A stretch of DNA of 64,000 bases, taken from Chloroflexota bacterium. Lineage in GTDB: Bacteria; Chloroflexota; Anaerolineae; Aggregatilineales; Phototrophicaceae. The notes under the pieces were generated by a model that worked only from the letters and a program-made list of their open reading frames with translations, was not told the origin of the DNA and searched no databases. The stretch's first letter is position 1. Every line of letters begins with the position of its first letter. Positions 27,878-38,141 of the stretch are shown one piece after another. Both the position numbers and the translations under genes were made by a program. The stretch lies in NCBI GenBank assembly GCA_028875185.1, contig JAPPFH010000049.1, positions 24,133 through 88,132 of the forward strand, read 5' to 3'.

Positions 27878-27899
27878 GCGCCTAGCTTTAGGCTAAAAT
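27871..27899 (+). promoter_or_regulatory. Candidate sigma70 promoter of the atpAGDC operon
   Basis: TGGACA (27871-27876), 17-base spacer, TAAAAT (27894-27899). The predicted transcript start near 27906 gives a leader of about 135 bases before atpA. The -35 hexamer lies within the Rex-like site. Confidence 0.6.
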
Positions 27900-28042
27900 G
27901 ACGTAGAGTGTAGTCGGCGCCGTGTAATTGATAGTACCGACCTACGAGGCGCGCGGATTTTTAAGTGTGAATTCCGGCTGGGCGCGGGATAGCGCCAGTC
28001 TTATGCACGCGGAAGGCAGAGTGTAAGTCAAGGAGCCTGCGA

Positions 28043-29548
28043 ATGGCAGACAATATCTACGATTCGATTCTGGAACAAATCCAAGACATTGAGCTCGGGG
28101 CGCTCGAATCCGTCGAGGTTGGCTACGTCGAAGAGGTCGGCGACGGCATCGCCCGCATCTCCGGCTTGGATAACGTGCGCTACAACGAGCTGGTGCAATT
28201 CGAGAATGGCATCGCCGGCATCGCGTTCAACCTGGAGAAAGACAATGTCGGCGTCATCATTATGGGCGCCTACGATGATATCCAGGAAGGCGATTCGGTA
28301 AGCGCGCTCGGGCGCATCGCCTCGGTGCCGGTCGGCAAGGGGCTGGTTGGTCGCGTCGTGAACGCCTTGGGCGAGCCAATTGACGGCCGCGGACCGGTGC
28401 AATTCGACGAGTATTACAACATTGAGCGCATCGCCCCGGGCGTGATGGAACGGCGCAGCGTTGACCGCCCGGTGCAGACCGGCATTCTCGCGATCGACAC
28501 CATGATCCCGATCGGCCGCGGGCAGCGCGAGTTGATCATCGGCGACCGTCAAACCGGCAAGACTGCGCTAGCCCTGGACACCATCGTCAATCAGCAGGGC
28601 GAAGACATGTACTGCATTTATGTCGCCATCGGCAAGCGGCGCGGCGAGGTGGCGCGCATCCGCGAAACTTTGGAGCGCGAAGGCGCGATGGAGTACACCA
28701 CGCTTGTGGTCGCCTCAGCCTCCGACGCGGCGGCGCTGCAATATCTTTCGCCTTATTCCGGCTGCGCCATCGGCGAGTGGTTCATGGAAAATGGCATGGA
28801 CGCGCTCGTTATTTATGACGACCTCTCCAAACACGCCAACGCCTATCGCCAGGTATCGCTGCTTATGCGCCGGCCGCCCGGACGCGAGGCTTTCCCGGGC
28901 GATGTCTTCTATCTTCATAGTCGCTTGTTGGAGCGTGCCGCACAATTGAGCGATGAGCGTGGCGGCGGCAGCCTCACCGCGCTTCCGGTCATCGAAACGC
29001 TGCTAGGTGATGTCTCGGCTTTCATCCCCACCAATGTCATCTCGATCACTGATGGTCAGATTTATCTTGAATCGGAGCTATTCAACGCTGGTTTGCGCCC
29101 GGCGCTCAACACCGGCATTAGCGTCAGCCGCGTTGGCAGCGCCGCTCAAACGCGCGCAATGAAGGATGTCGCCGGCGGTCTTAAGCTGCAGATGGCCCAA
29201 TTCCGCGACCTGGCGGCATTTGCCCAATTCGGCTCCAACCTGGACAAGGCGACGCAGCAGCAGCTCGATCGCGGCTTGCGCTTGACCGAGCTCTTCAAGC
29301 AGGTGCAATACCAGACACTGTCGCTGGAGGATCAGGTGGCGCTGACCTACGCCGGCGCCAGCGGGCTGACCGACGAAGTGCCAGTCGAGCAAATGCTGAA
29401 TTGGAAAGAAGAATTCTTGCGCTCCTTCCGCACGCAATTCTCCGATACCGGCGAATTCATCCGCGAGAATCGCAATGAACGCGCCGAGGACGAGATTCAG
29501 CAGAAGCTGAATACCGCCATCGCGACCTTTAACGAGGCTTGGTCCTAG
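28043..29548 (+). CDS. atpA: F1F0 ATP synthase subunit alpha
   Basis: 501 aa non-catalytic nucleotide-binding subunit of the F1 sector. The P-loop is GDRQTGKT (167-174), with ALDTIVNQ after it, and the family signature [17 protein letters not shown] near residue 353. Length matches bacterial alpha subunits. A ribosome-binding site AAGGAG precedes ATG 28043. Unlike the common order atpIBEFHAGDC, no a, c, b or delta subunit gene precedes it; proC is the upstream neighbour and a promoter lies in the gap. Confidence 0.97.
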   Translation: MADNIYDSILEQIQDIELGALESVEVGYVEEVGDGIARISGLDNVRYNELVQFENGIAGIAFNLEKDNVGVIIMGAYDDIQEGDSVSALGRIASVPVGKGLVGRVVNALGEPIDGRGPVQFDEYYNIERIAPGVMERRSVDRPVQTGILAIDTMIPIGRGQRELIIGDRQTGKTALALDTIVNQQGEDMYCIYVAIGKRRGEVARIRETLEREGAMEYTTLVVASASDAAALQYLSPYSGCAIGEWFMENGMDALVIYDDLSKHANAYRQVSLLMRRPPGREAFPGDVFYLHSRLLERAAQLSDERGGGSLTALPVIETLLGDVSAFIPTNVISITDGQIYLESELFNAGLRPALNTGISVSRVGSAAQTRAMKDVAGGLKLQMAQFRDLAAFAQFGSNLDKATQQQLDRGLRLTELFKQVQYQTLSLEDQVALTYAGASGLTDEVPVEQMLNWKEEFLRSFRTQFSDTGEFIRENRNERAEDEIQQKLNTAIATFNEAWS

Positions 29549-29580
29549 TGTCGCGGCCCGCTTCAGAAAGGAGACGCTAG

Positions 29581-30549
29581 ATGCCAACGCTTCGCGAAGT
29601 TAAGAATCGCATTCGCAGCGTCAAGAACATCGCCCAAATTACGCGGGCGCTGGAAGCGGTATCAGCTTCGCGCGTCCGCCGGGCGCAGGCGCGCGTTCTC
29701 GCCAGCCGGATCTATGCCGAGAAAGCCTGGGAGATCCTGGTCAATGTACAGGCTGCCAGCAAGAACCTGCCGCTGCATCCCCTGCTGACCGAGCGTGAAG
29801 AGATCAATCGCGTGATGGTCGTCGTCATCAGCTCCGATCGCGGTCTTGCCGGCGCCTACAACACCAACATTTTGCGGGTTGCGCAGCGCTTTGAGACGCG
29901 GCTGGGCAAGCCAGTCGATTATGTCACTGTCGGGCGCAAAGGGCGCGATTCGCTGGCGCGGCTTGGCGCCAATATCGTGGCGTCGTTCACCGACATGTCT
30001 GCGGAACCAAAAGTATCGGAAATTACGCCGATAGCGCGTATCGCAATGGACGCCTACCTTGGTGGCGAAGTCGACGAGGTGCTTATCGCTTACACCGACT
30101 TCATCAACATGTTGGCGCAGCGTCCGGCGGTCTTGGGTTGGCTTCCGCTGACGACGCATACAGTCGCCAGACAGGTCGCCGCCGAATACGTCAAGGATGT
30201 GGCGACGGTCAGCGGCGGCACGCAGAATTACGAATATGAACCGAGCGCGACTGCCGTCGTAGACGAGATTGTGCCGCGCTTCACCGAATTGCAGCTCTAC
30301 CAGGCGCTGCTCGAAGCGCAGGCGAGCGAGCACGCGGCGCGGATGGCGGCGATGAAAAATGCGACCGATAACGCGACGCAGCTCACAGCCGATTTGACCT
30401 TGCAATACAACAAGGCGCGGCAGGCGGAGATCACCGCCGAAATCCTTGATATCGTTGGTGGCGCCAACGCTTTGCAGCAGGCGATTGACAAGACCGCCGC
30501 CGATATCCTCGACGGAAACGAAATGCGAGAGCAATTGTTGGACGCCTGA
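29581..30549 (+). CDS. atpG: F1F0 ATP synthase subunit gamma
   Basis: 322 aa central stalk subunit coupling rotation to catalysis. It begins PTLREVKNRIRSVKNIAQITRALEAVSASRVRRAQ-like, the N-terminal coiled-coil signature, and ends with the C-terminal helix (TLQYNKARQAEITAEILDIV). It is about 30 residues longer than most bacterial gamma subunits (285-295 aa); the extra length is in the middle domain, around the segment rich in Thr/Ser/Glu near residues 205-225. AAAGGAGA precedes ATG 29581. It follows atpA by 32 bases. Confidence 0.95.
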   Translation: MPTLREVKNRIRSVKNIAQITRALEAVSASRVRRAQARVLASRIYAEKAWEILVNVQAASKNLPLHPLLTEREEINRVMVVVISSDRGLAGAYNTNILRVAQRFETRLGKPVDYVTVGRKGRDSLARLGANIVASFTDMSAEPKVSEITPIARIAMDAYLGGEVDEVLIAYTDFINMLAQRPAVLGWLPLTTHTVARQVAAEYVKDVATVSGGTQNYEYEPSATAVVDEIVPRFTELQLYQALLEAQASEHAARMAAMKNATDNATQLTADLTLQYNKARQAEITAEILDIVGGANALQQAIDKTAADILDGNEMREQLLDA

Positions 30550-30578
30550 ACCGCGCGGCGCGATCCAATGTGAATGCT

Positions 30579-30640
30579 GGCAGGTTGCGCGCGCAAGTCG
30601 AAATTAATGCAGGCAGGTCGCCCACGCAAGACGAATTCTA
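30579..30640 (+). repeat. Imperfect 33-base tandem duplication between atpG and atpD
   Basis: GGCAGGTTGCGCGCGCAAG at 30579 recurs as GGCAGGTCGCCCACGCAAG at 30612, with similar continuation in each. The second copy runs into the atpD ribosome-binding site (AAGGAG). Confidence 0.55.
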
Positions 30641-30650
30641 AGGAGCATAG

Positions 30651-32057
<1,407 letters not shown>

Positions 32058-32066
32058 GAGGCGCCC

Positions 32067-32519
32067 ATGCCGATTCACGTTGAGTTGGTGACCCAGGAAA
32101 GAAAAGTATTCGACGAACCTGAAGCCGACATCGTCATGGTGCCGGCGGTCGAAGGCGAGATGGGCGTGCTTCCCAATCACGCGCCAGTCTTGACCACGTT
32201 GACCTATGGCGAGTTGGTGGTGCGCAAAGGCGCCGCCGAAGAACGCTTCGCCATCTATGGCGGCGTTGTCGATGTGCGGCCTGATAAAGTGGTCGTCTTG
32301 GCTGACCTGGCTGAATCTTCCTTTGCGCTAGACCTTGAGCGAGCGCAGGAAGCGCGTGAACAGGCGCGGGAAGCGCTGGACGAGGCGCCCTCCGAAGCGG
32401 AAAATCGCGAAGCCCTGATGGCGCTGCGGCGCGCGAATCTGGCGGTTCGCATCAGCCAGAAAATCCGCAGTCGCGGCTCGGGCCTGCGCATCCTCGACGA
32501 AGAGGACGCGGAAGTCTAA
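32067..32519 (+). CDS. atpC: F1F0 ATP synthase subunit epsilon
   Basis: 150 aa subunit of the central stalk with regulatory function. The N-terminal beta sandwich (PIHVELVTQERKVFDEPEAD, then PAVEGEMGVLPNHAPVLT) is characteristic; the C-terminal half is two predicted helices rich in Glu/Ala/Arg. GGAGG lies just before ATG 32067. It is the last gene of the F1 cluster and is followed by a terminator hairpin at 32559. Confidence 0.93.
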   Translation: MPIHVELVTQERKVFDEPEADIVMVPAVEGEMGVLPNHAPVLTTLTYGELVVRKGAAEERFAIYGGVVDVRPDKVVVLADLAESSFALDLERAQEAREQAREALDEAPSEAENREALMALRRANLAVRISQKIRSRGSGLRILDEEDAEV

Positions 32520-32558
32520 CTGCGCCAACCACGGATTCTATAGCTGCAGCCAGCCTGC

Positions 32559-32595
32559 ACCCGGTACTGCAAACGCGGTCCGGGTTTTTTGTTTT
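32559..32595 (+). terminator. Rho-independent terminator of the atp operon
   Basis: Stem ACCCGG (32559-32564) pairs with CCGGGT (32580-32585), followed directly by a run of T. It lies 40 bases after atpC and before mreB. Confidence 0.7.
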
Positions 32596-32640
32596 GCTGT
32601 AAAATAACAGTTGCCGTCTTTGGAGAGACAGGAAAAACCC

Positions 32641-33657
32641 ATGACGCGCTTCGGAAAGCGGCTCGGTGTGGACCTGGGCACGGTAAACGTCCTGATTTAT
32701 GACAGTGGCCGCATCGTCTTGCAAGAGCCGTCGCTGGTAGCTTTGCTGGCGGAGGAGGAGCGCATCGTTGATTTCGGCAACCCGGCGCGCGAGATGCTGG
32801 GGCGCGTGGACGACGAAGACATTCAGGTTATGCGCCCACTGCAAAACGGTGTCATCGCCGACTATGAAGTGACAGAAGCGATGCTGGAGTATTTCTTCGG
32901 CAAAATCGCCGGACGCATTCGGCTCTTTCGTCCGTCGGTTATGGTGTCCGTTCCTTATGGCGCGACCAGTGTTGAGAAGCGCGCCGTGCGCGAGGCGATC
33001 CTGGCGGCCGGCGCGCGCGAAGTGCAGCTGATGTGGGAGCCATTGGCTTCGGCATTGGGCGCCGGCTTGCCGGTGAGCACCCCAGCGGGCGGCATGGTCG
33101 TCAACATCGGCGGCGGCATTACCGAGGCGGCTGTACTCACCATGAACAACATCGTCCGCGCCGAAAGCGGCCGCGTCGGCGGCTTGCGACTGGATGACGG
33201 CATCATAAATTATGTGCGCCGCAAATACAATTTGACCGTTGGGCAACCCACCGCCGAGTCGATCAAGATACAAATTGGCGCGGCCGTCGATCAGCCGCAA
33301 GAAATGACAATGGAGATCCAAGGACGGGATAATGTCTCCGGCTTGCCGCGCACCGTGCGCGTGACCACCGGCGAAGTGGTCGAAGCATTGGCTGAACCCC
33401 TAAGCCAGATCGCCAGCGTCGTTAAAGCGGTGCTTTCGAATACCCCGCCGGAACTGTCATCGGATATCATCGACCGCGGCATCGTGCTGACTGGAGGCGG
33501 CGCCTTGCTGCGCGGAATAGACAGCTACTTGACGCGCGAGACCGGCGTGCCTGTCTATCAGGCGGATAACCCTCTGATTAGCGTGGTCGTCGGCTGCGGT
33601 CAAGCGCTGGAAGACCCCGCCATCATGCGGCGGCTCGCGCAGACTAACTACTTCTAG
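32641..33657 (+). CDS. mreB: MreB-like rod-shape actin homologue
   Basis: 339 aa actin-fold ATPase forming membrane-associated filaments that guide cell wall synthesis. The phosphate-1 loop is GVDLGTVNVLIYDSGRIVLQEPSLVAL, a standard MreB opening; the phosphate-2 loop NIGGGITEAAVLTMNNIV and the adenosine motif IVLTGGGALLRGIDSYL follow. ATG 32641 is chosen, after GGAGAGACAGG. No mreC or mreD is adjacent, so it stands alone between the atp terminator and rex. The usual D in the DxGGGTT loop is replaced by N (NIGGG), a mild deviation. Confidence 0.88.
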   Translation: MTRFGKRLGVDLGTVNVLIYDSGRIVLQEPSLVALLAEEERIVDFGNPAREMLGRVDDEDIQVMRPLQNGVIADYEVTEAMLEYFFGKIAGRIRLFRPSVMVSVPYGATSVEKRAVREAILAAGAREVQLMWEPLASALGAGLPVSTPAGGMVVNIGGGITEAAVLTMNNIVRAESGRVGGLRLDDGIINYVRRKYNLTVGQPTAESIKIQIGAAVDQPQEMTMEIQGRDNVSGLPRTVRVTTGEVVEALAEPLSQIASVVKAVLSNTPPELSSDIIDRGIVLTGGGALLRGIDSYLTRETGVPVYQADNPLISVVVGCGQALEDPAIMRRLAQTNYF

Positions 33658-33698
33658 TTCTGACTTGTGGCGGCGCGCGACTTTTGTGCCTGGGCGCC

Positions 33699-34331
33699 TT
33701 ATTCCTCAAGATAGAAGGTCATATGCTGCAAATGCGTGACCGGGTCAATATACTGAATCTGCACTTCGGCGGGCACGTTGATGTTGATCGGGGCGTAATT
33801 CAGAATCGCCTGCACGCCGGCGTCCACCAATTGATCGGCGACGGTTTGCGCGTCCTTGGCCGGCACGGCTAACATCGCGATTTTGATCCCCTCGTGGCGA
33901 ATAATCTCGCGCAATGAAGCCACGGGCTGCACGACGAACTCACCGATCCGCTGCCCGATCTTTTGCGGGTTTACGTCAAAGAGATGGGCGATACGAAAAC
34001 CACGATCCTGAAAGCCGCGATAATGCGAAATCGCTATGCCCAAATTGCCCGCGCCAACGACTGCGACCATCCATTCCTGGTTGATCTGCAATACCTCCTG
34101 CAATTTGTCGATGAGGTATACAATCTGATAACCGGTGCCTTGCTTGCCGAAACCGCCGAAATGCGACAAGTCCTTGCGGATTTGCGCCGAACTGATATCC
34201 AGGCGGCGACCCAACTCGTGCGACGAGGTGACCGATTTCTCCTCCTGTTGCAATCGGCGTAGCGCCCGCAAATAAAGCGGCAATCGACCAATGACAATAT
34301 CGGGAATAACCGCCTGCGATTTGGCTGACAT
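33699..34331 (-). CDS. rex: Redox-sensing transcriptional repressor Rex
   Basis: 210 aa, the standard Rex length. Residues 1-80 form a winged helix (GRRLDISSAQIRKDLSHFGGFGKQGTGY), and 85-200 a Rossmann NAD(H)-binding domain (VAVVGAGNLGIAI), ending in a domain-swapped helix. High NADH releases Rex from DNA. ATG 34331 matches the conserved N-terminus. A sequence close to its operator lies 25-42 bases upstream of the start, suggesting autoregulation, and another lies in front of atpA. It converges with mreB. Confidence 0.95.
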   Translation of the reverse strand: MSAKSQAVIPDIVIGRLPLYLRALRRLQQEEKSVTSSHELGRRLDISSAQIRKDLSHFGGFGKQGTGYQIVYLIDKLQEVLQINQEWMVAVVGAGNLGIAISHYRGFQDRGFRIAHLFDVNPQKIGQRIGEFVVQPVASLREIIRHEGIKIAMLAVPAKDAQTVADQLVDAGVQAILNYAPININVPAEVQIQYIDPVTHLQHMTFYLEE

Positions 34332-34355
34332 GCGGATGCTTGCCTTATGCTGCAT

Positions 34356-34373
34356 TTGTGAAACTTTCAACAA
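34356..34373. promoter_or_regulatory. Candidate Rex operator in front of rex
   Basis: TTGTGAAACTTTCAACAA. One half-site is a perfect TTGTGAA and the other matches TTCACAA in 5 of 7. It lies 25 bases upstream of the rex start codon, consistent with the autoregulation seen in other Rex systems. Confidence 0.6.
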
Positions 34374-34487
34374 AGACCATCTTAACATTTCACCGCTTGA
34401 TTCGCTAGCGATTGCGATTGCGGTCAGGCGCGCCGCGCGACCGGGGCCTCTGCGCGCTGGCGTATTGCGCGATCGCTGCTGGCTCGC

Positions 34488-34516
34488 TTGAAAGCGCCCC
34501 AAGGCAATGATACAAT
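34488..34516 (+). promoter_or_regulatory. Candidate sigma70 promoter for the GbsR-like gene
   Basis: TTGAAA (34488-34493), 17-base spacer, TACAAT (34511-34516). Transcription would begin near 34523, about 23 bases before ATG 34546. This favours that ATG over a TTG at 34528. Confidence 0.6.
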
Positions 34517-34545
34517 GACGGCGCCAGTTGAATTGGTCATTAGCG

Positions 34546-35130
34546 ATGTCGACCGACTCTGAAGAAAAAACCACTAACAGCCGCCAGCTGGCGAATGACT
34601 TGCAGATCGTCCACGACAGCATGTTGGACGGCTTGGGTCAACTGGCGGATTACTTCGGCTTCAATAAGGTAATGGGGCAATTGTACGGCTGCCTGCTGCT
34701 AAGCGCCGAGCCGCTCTCTCTCGATGATATGATGGCGCGCCTCGGGATATCCAAGGCGAGCGTCAGCACCAATATGCGCTCGCTTGAGCACATGGGCATG
34801 GTGCGGCAGGTGTGGGTGCGCGGCGGCAGCGGACGGCGCAAATATTATCAGGCAGAGACCGATTTCTGGCAGATCTTCTCCAATTTCCTCAGCGGCCGCG
34901 AATTGCGCGATGTCGAGCGCGCCTTGGCGGTAATGGAGGAGAATCGCCAGCGTATCTCCAACTCCATCGCTGATCTGCCGGACGATCAGCAGATTCTGGC
35001 GCGGCTCTATCTCGATCGGATCGCGCAGATGCAGGCGCTCTTTCGCTTTGCCCAGCTGATTATCAGCAGCGTCTTGGGTCAGGTCAGCGGCATTGATGTG
35101 TCCGATGTCTCCGGTGTGGAACTGCAGTAG
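34546..35130 (+). CDS. GbsR/MarR-type winged-helix transcriptional regulator
   Basis: 194 aa DNA-binding protein. The winged-helix domain spans about residues 40-100 with LSLDDMMARLGISKASVSTNMRSLEHMGMV as helix-turn-helix and recognition helix, then a wing (VRGGSGRRKYYQ). GFNKVMGQLYGCLLLS just before is typical of the GbsR family that controls osmolyte or transport genes. The C-terminal half is helical, for dimerisation. It is divergent from rex and monocistronic. The ligand and target genes are unknown. Confidence 0.85.
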   Translation: MSTDSEEKTTNSRQLANDLQIVHDSMLDGLGQLADYFGFNKVMGQLYGCLLLSAEPLSLDDMMARLGISKASVSTNMRSLEHMGMVRQVWVRGGSGRRKYYQAETDFWQIFSNFLSGRELRDVERALAVMEENRQRISNSIADLPDDQQILARLYLDRIAQMQALFRFAQLIISSVLGQVSGIDVSDVSGVELQ

Positions 35131-35184
35131 CATGGGTGTGGTGAATGTGTTGATATATACCTCGTTTCCTCCACCCTAAATCTT

Positions 35185-35239
35185 GTTCCCCCTCGGTCCC
35201 CCGCCTCACGGGGGATGTTTCCCAAAATGAGGGAGGGAC
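35185..35239 (+). repeat. G-rich dispersed repeat, degenerate copy
   Basis: Contains a hairpin (TCCCCCG...CGGGGGA) followed by CCCAAAATGAGGGAGGG, similar to the complement of the copy at 14644-14688. Confidence 0.5.
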
Positions 35240-35366
35240 TTCAAAAGTCCGTAATTCCTTGAATAACTCTCCTTCCTTCCTTGTGGGCTGAGGACAGGAC
35301 AGGTTTGGTCTAATGGTACATTATGGGCCCGCCTTAGACGCTAAAGGCATCTTTCCTGGCGAAAAC

Positions 35367-35393
35367 TGTAGGGGCGACTCGGTGAGTCGCCCG
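35367..35393 (+). repeat. Covarying hairpin repeat, copy 1
   Basis: Begins TGTAGGGGCG, then forms a near-perfect hairpin GGGCGACTC-ggt-GAGTCGCCC. Copies 2 and 3 at 46629-46655 and 46679-46704 share the TGTAGGGGCG tag but differ in the stem in a way that keeps most pairing. Confidence 0.7.
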
Positions 35394-35582
35394 AAAAAGC
35401 CCTAGAAGATGTAGAATTCGAGACGATATTTTGCTCGCTGAGAATCTTTCCTGTCGTCAATCCTAGTGAGGCGCGCGAAGACACTGCACTACGGCAAGGG
35501 GCCGGGTCACGTAGCCATAGACCTTCGGGGATGGGGATTTGCCGCGGTATCAATAATTCACCCCTCCAGTAGCATTATCCCC

Positions 35583-35611
35583 TTGTAGCGATTTCAGCGC
35601 GAGATTATAAT
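35583..35611 (+). promoter_or_regulatory. Promoter of tRNA-Leu
   Basis: TTGTAG (35583-35588), 17-base spacer, perfect TATAAT (35606-35611), about 20 bases before the mature tRNA 5' end. Confidence 0.65.
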
Positions 35612-35631
35612 TTGCGCTGATGCTTCGCCGT

Positions 35632-35712
35632 GAGGAAGTGGCGGAATTGGCAGACGCGCATGACTTAGGATCATGTCTCTTTGAGGTGAGGGTTCGAGTC
35701 CCTCCTTCCTCA
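35632..35712 (+). tRNA. tRNA-Leu (anticodon UAG)
   Basis: 81-base class II tRNA gene. The acceptor stem GAGGAAG pairs with CTTCCTC (35705-35711). The D-arm GGCGGAATTGGCAGACGC is typical of tRNA-Leu. The anticodon arm CATGA-CTTAGGA-TCATG places TAG at 35666-35668, reading CUN codons. A short variable arm follows, then the T-arm with GGTTCGAGTCC. The 3' CCA is not encoded. A terminator hairpin lies 15 bases downstream. Confidence 0.96.
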
Positions 35713-35726
35713 TCTCGAACAAGCTG

Positions 35727-35760
35727 AAAGGGCGCGTAACGCGCCTTTGCATTTTCATTT
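35727..35760 (+). terminator. Terminator after tRNA-Leu
   Basis: AAAGGGCGCG-TAA-CGCGCCTTT folds into a strong hairpin and is followed by a T-rich tract. Confidence 0.75.
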
Positions 35761-35824
35761 TTCTAATACTATTCGCCCGCCGATCTCATGATTGGTTGCC
35801 GGCGCAAGAAACAAGGAAGCCAAA

Positions 35825-37477
35825 TTGAACCTGCAGACCGAACGCATTGAGAATCATCGAGCCCAGTTCACCATCGAGATCGAAAGCGATCAATTAGAAG
35901 ATGCCAAGCGGAAAGCCGCGCGCAAGATTTCGCGCCAGGTGCGCATTAAGGGGTTCCGCAAAGGCAAGGCGCCCTACGGACTGGTGGTGAGAGAAGTCGG
36001 CGAAGGCGCGGTAATCGAAGAAGCCTTGGACGCGCTCGGCGACGTCTTGTATAAACAAGCCTTGGAAGAGTCCGACGTGACGCCCTACGGGCCCGGCGCT
36101 TTTGAGGATTTTAAGCTGGAGCCCGCTCCCACGTTTGTCTTTTCGGTGCCCTTGCAGCCCGAGGTCGACTTGAAGGAATATCTCGATGTGCGCCTCGTAT
36201 TCGACGAGCCGGTCGTCACTGATGGCGAAGTCGACGATGCGCTGAAACTGATGCGGATGCGGCAGGTCGAAGTGCTGGATGAAGAGGTCGAGGTCACCGC
36301 GCTCGGGCATCGGGTGACGATTGCGGTCGATAGCGAATTCGTAGATGGCGATCCGCCCGATGACGAGGTCCAGGCTGAGGCCGAGGATGCGCTCACAGCT
36401 GAGGCCGACGAAAGCCAGGCGGACGCGGACCAGGAAGATACCGGGCCATATATTCCAAAATTGGGCGACACGTTCGTCAAAGACGACAACACGCAGATCA
36501 TTCTGGATCCCAACGAGGATCCCTTCACACACGGCTTCGTCGGCAATCTGATCGGCGCCGAGCGCGGCAGCGATGTCCTGTTTGAACTGACCATCCCCGA
36601 TGATGACGCCGAAGAAACGATCATCGGACGGCGTGTGAGTTTTGTCGTCACCATCAAAGACATTGAGGCGATCTCCATACCGGAGCTGGATGATGAATTC
36701 GCGCAGCGGGCGAGCCGCGATCGAGGCGATGAAATCTTGGATGTGGCGGGCCTGCGGCAATCCGTCCAGCAAGAGCTCGAGCGCTTGGCCTGGGAAGAAG
36801 CGCATTCGGAATACAGCGGTGACGTACTGGAAAAGATCGTCGACGGCGCCGAGATTGTATATCCCGACCTCATGCTGAACGAATATATCGACGAGATGAT
36901 TCGCGAATTTGAAGGCAACCTGCAGCAGCAGCGACTCAGCCTGGACGATTATCTGCGCCTTACCAATAGCAGCAAGGACGACTTGCGCGAGCAATATCGC
37001 GAAGGCGCCGTTCACTCTTTGCGGCATAACTTGGTCTTGCGCGAACTCATAAACGCCCAAGCAATCGAAATCACCGACGACGATCTTGAGCTGCGGCTGA
37101 ACAGCGTCATCGCCGGTTATGGCACAAGCCCGGAGATGCGCAAGCTGTTTGATACCCCGCAAATGCGCGTCAATATCAGTAACGAACTTGTCATGAATCA
37201 TCTGAATGCGCATCTGGCCGCCATCGGGCGTGGTGAAGATACCGGCACAGCCATCGATGAAATGAAGTCGCGAATGCTTGCCGATACCGAACGCGCGCGT
37301 GAACGAAGCGAACGGCTGCGGCGCTACCGCGAGGAAGATGCCGCCGACAGCGACGAATCATCCACGAGTGGTGATGCGGCTGAGTCACCTATGCTGGCGG
37401 ACGCGGAAGAATCACAGCCAGCAAGCGAATCGCCAGCAGAGAATGCGAGCCCGAATACCGCGGCAAGCGACACCTGA
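35825..37477 (+). CDS. tig: Trigger factor, with acidic insertion and acidic tail
   Basis: 550 aa ribosome-bound chaperone and prolyl isomerase. The ribosome-docking signature GFRKGKAP is at about 43-50. The FKBP-type PPIase domain (about 150-275) is interrupted by an acidic, low-complexity segment (about 174-206, rich in Glu/Asp/Ala). The helical C-terminal domain follows, then a disordered tail of about 45 residues rich in Glu/Ser/Ala. Usual length is 430-480 aa. The start is TTG 35825, with AAGGAAG at 35813-35819; an upstream TTG at 35792 lacks a good ribosome-binding site. It leads the tig-clpP-clpX order common in bacteria. Confidence 0.9.
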   Translation: MNLQTERIENHRAQFTIEIESDQLEDAKRKAARKISRQVRIKGFRKGKAPYGLVVREVGEGAVIEEALDALGDVLYKQALEESDVTPYGPGAFEDFKLEPAPTFVFSVPLQPEVDLKEYLDVRLVFDEPVVTDGEVDDALKLMRMRQVEVLDEEVEVTALGHRVTIAVDSEFVDGDPPDDEVQAEAEDALTAEADESQADADQEDTGPYIPKLGDTFVKDDNTQIILDPNEDPFTHGFVGNLIGAERGSDVLFELTIPDDDAEETIIGRRVSFVVTIKDIEAISIPELDDEFAQRASRDRGDEILDVAGLRQSVQQELERLAWEEAHSEYSGDVLEKIVDGAEIVYPDLMLNEYIDEMIREFEGNLQQQRLSLDDYLRLTNSSKDDLREQYREGAVHSLRHNLVLRELINAQAIEITDDDLELRLNSVIAGYGTSPEMRKLFDTPQMRVNISNELVMNHLNAHLAAIGRGEDTGTAIDEMKSRMLADTERARERSERLRRYREEDAADSDESSTSGDAAESPMLADAEESQPASESPAENASPNTAASDT

Positions 37478-37525
37478 TTCATATCCTGCGATTCCTCAAT
37501 TCAATCGAAAGGGGCGCAACAGCGA

Positions 37526-38140
37526 ATGAATACCTTCCATAACGTAATCCCGATGGTGATCGAGCAAGGCAGCCGCGGTGAGCGCGCCTACGACATTTAC
37601 TCGCTGCTGCTAAAAGAACGCATCGTTTTTGTCGGCTCCGGCATAAACGACCAGATCGCGAACTTGATAGTGGCGCAGTTGCTCTTCCTTGACCGTGAGG
37701 GACCCGACCGGCGACTGCAAATGTATATCAATTCGCCCGGCGGCGCAGTCTACTCGGGCTTGGCCATTTATGACTGCATGCAGCAGATCAAAGCGCCGGT
37801 GAACACGGTCGCTGTCGGTATTACCGCGAGTTTCGGCACGGTGCTGCTGGCGGCTGGCGAGCAGGGCATGCGGCATGCGCTGCCGAACGCCACCATCCAC
37901 ATGCATCAGCCCCTGGGCGGCGCGCAAGGGCAAGCCTCCGACATTGTCATCCAAGCGGAAGAAATCGTGCGGCTCAAAAAGCGCATCATCAATATCTTCG
38001 TCAAGCACACCGGCAAAACGGAAGCAGAAGTAGAAAATATCACCGACCGTGACGTGTACATGACGGCCCAAGAAGCGACCGATTTTGGATTGATCGATTC
38101 TGTTTTGCTATCGGAGTCGCGTGAAGCGGAAGGAGACTGA
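37526..38140 (+). CDS. clpP: ATP-dependent Clp protease proteolytic subunit
   Basis: 204 aa serine protease forming the tetradecameric barrel. The catalytic serine is S102 in [10 protein letters not shown], where most ClpP have GMAASMG, and the histidine is H127 in [11 protein letters not shown]. An Asp lies in TDRDVYM around 174. [17 protein letters not shown] is the conserved region before the active site. AAAGGGG precedes ATG 37526. It sits between tig and clpX, its partner unfoldase, which begins one base after its stop. Confidence 0.95.
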   Translation: MNTFHNVIPMVIEQGSRGERAYDIYSLLLKERIVFVGSGINDQIANLIVAQLLFLDREGPDRRLQMYINSPGGAVYSGLAIYDCMQQIKAPVNTVAVGITASFGTVLLAAGEQGMRHALPNATIHMHQPLGGAQGQASDIVIQAEEIVRLKKRIINIFVKHTGKTEAEVENITDRDVYMTAQEATDFGLIDSVLLSESREAEGD

Positions 38141-38141
38141 G

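Larger units (their letters stand above)
35131..35582. other. Gene-poor gap with dispersed repeats
   Basis: About 450 bases between the GbsR-like gene and the tRNA promoter. It holds a degenerate copy of the G-rich repeat and one member of the covarying hairpin family. The short reading frames here have no recognisable content, and I see no RNA gene other than the tRNA that follows. Confidence 0.6.

Noticed and set aside
29662-30534. Minus-strand open frame of about 290 codons opposite atpG
   Set aside because: It mirrors the gamma subunit gene; no recognisable protein content.
35341-35553. Small open frame (70 codons, minus strand) in the gap before tRNA-Leu
   Set aside because: It crosses the hairpin repeat, has no ribosome site and reads like translated repeat sequence.
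35894-37213. Long open frame of about 440 codons on the minus strand opposite trigger factor
   Set aside because: It lies fully antisense to a certain gene, lacks domain motifs and a ribosome site, and is explained by high GC and few stop codons on the complement.
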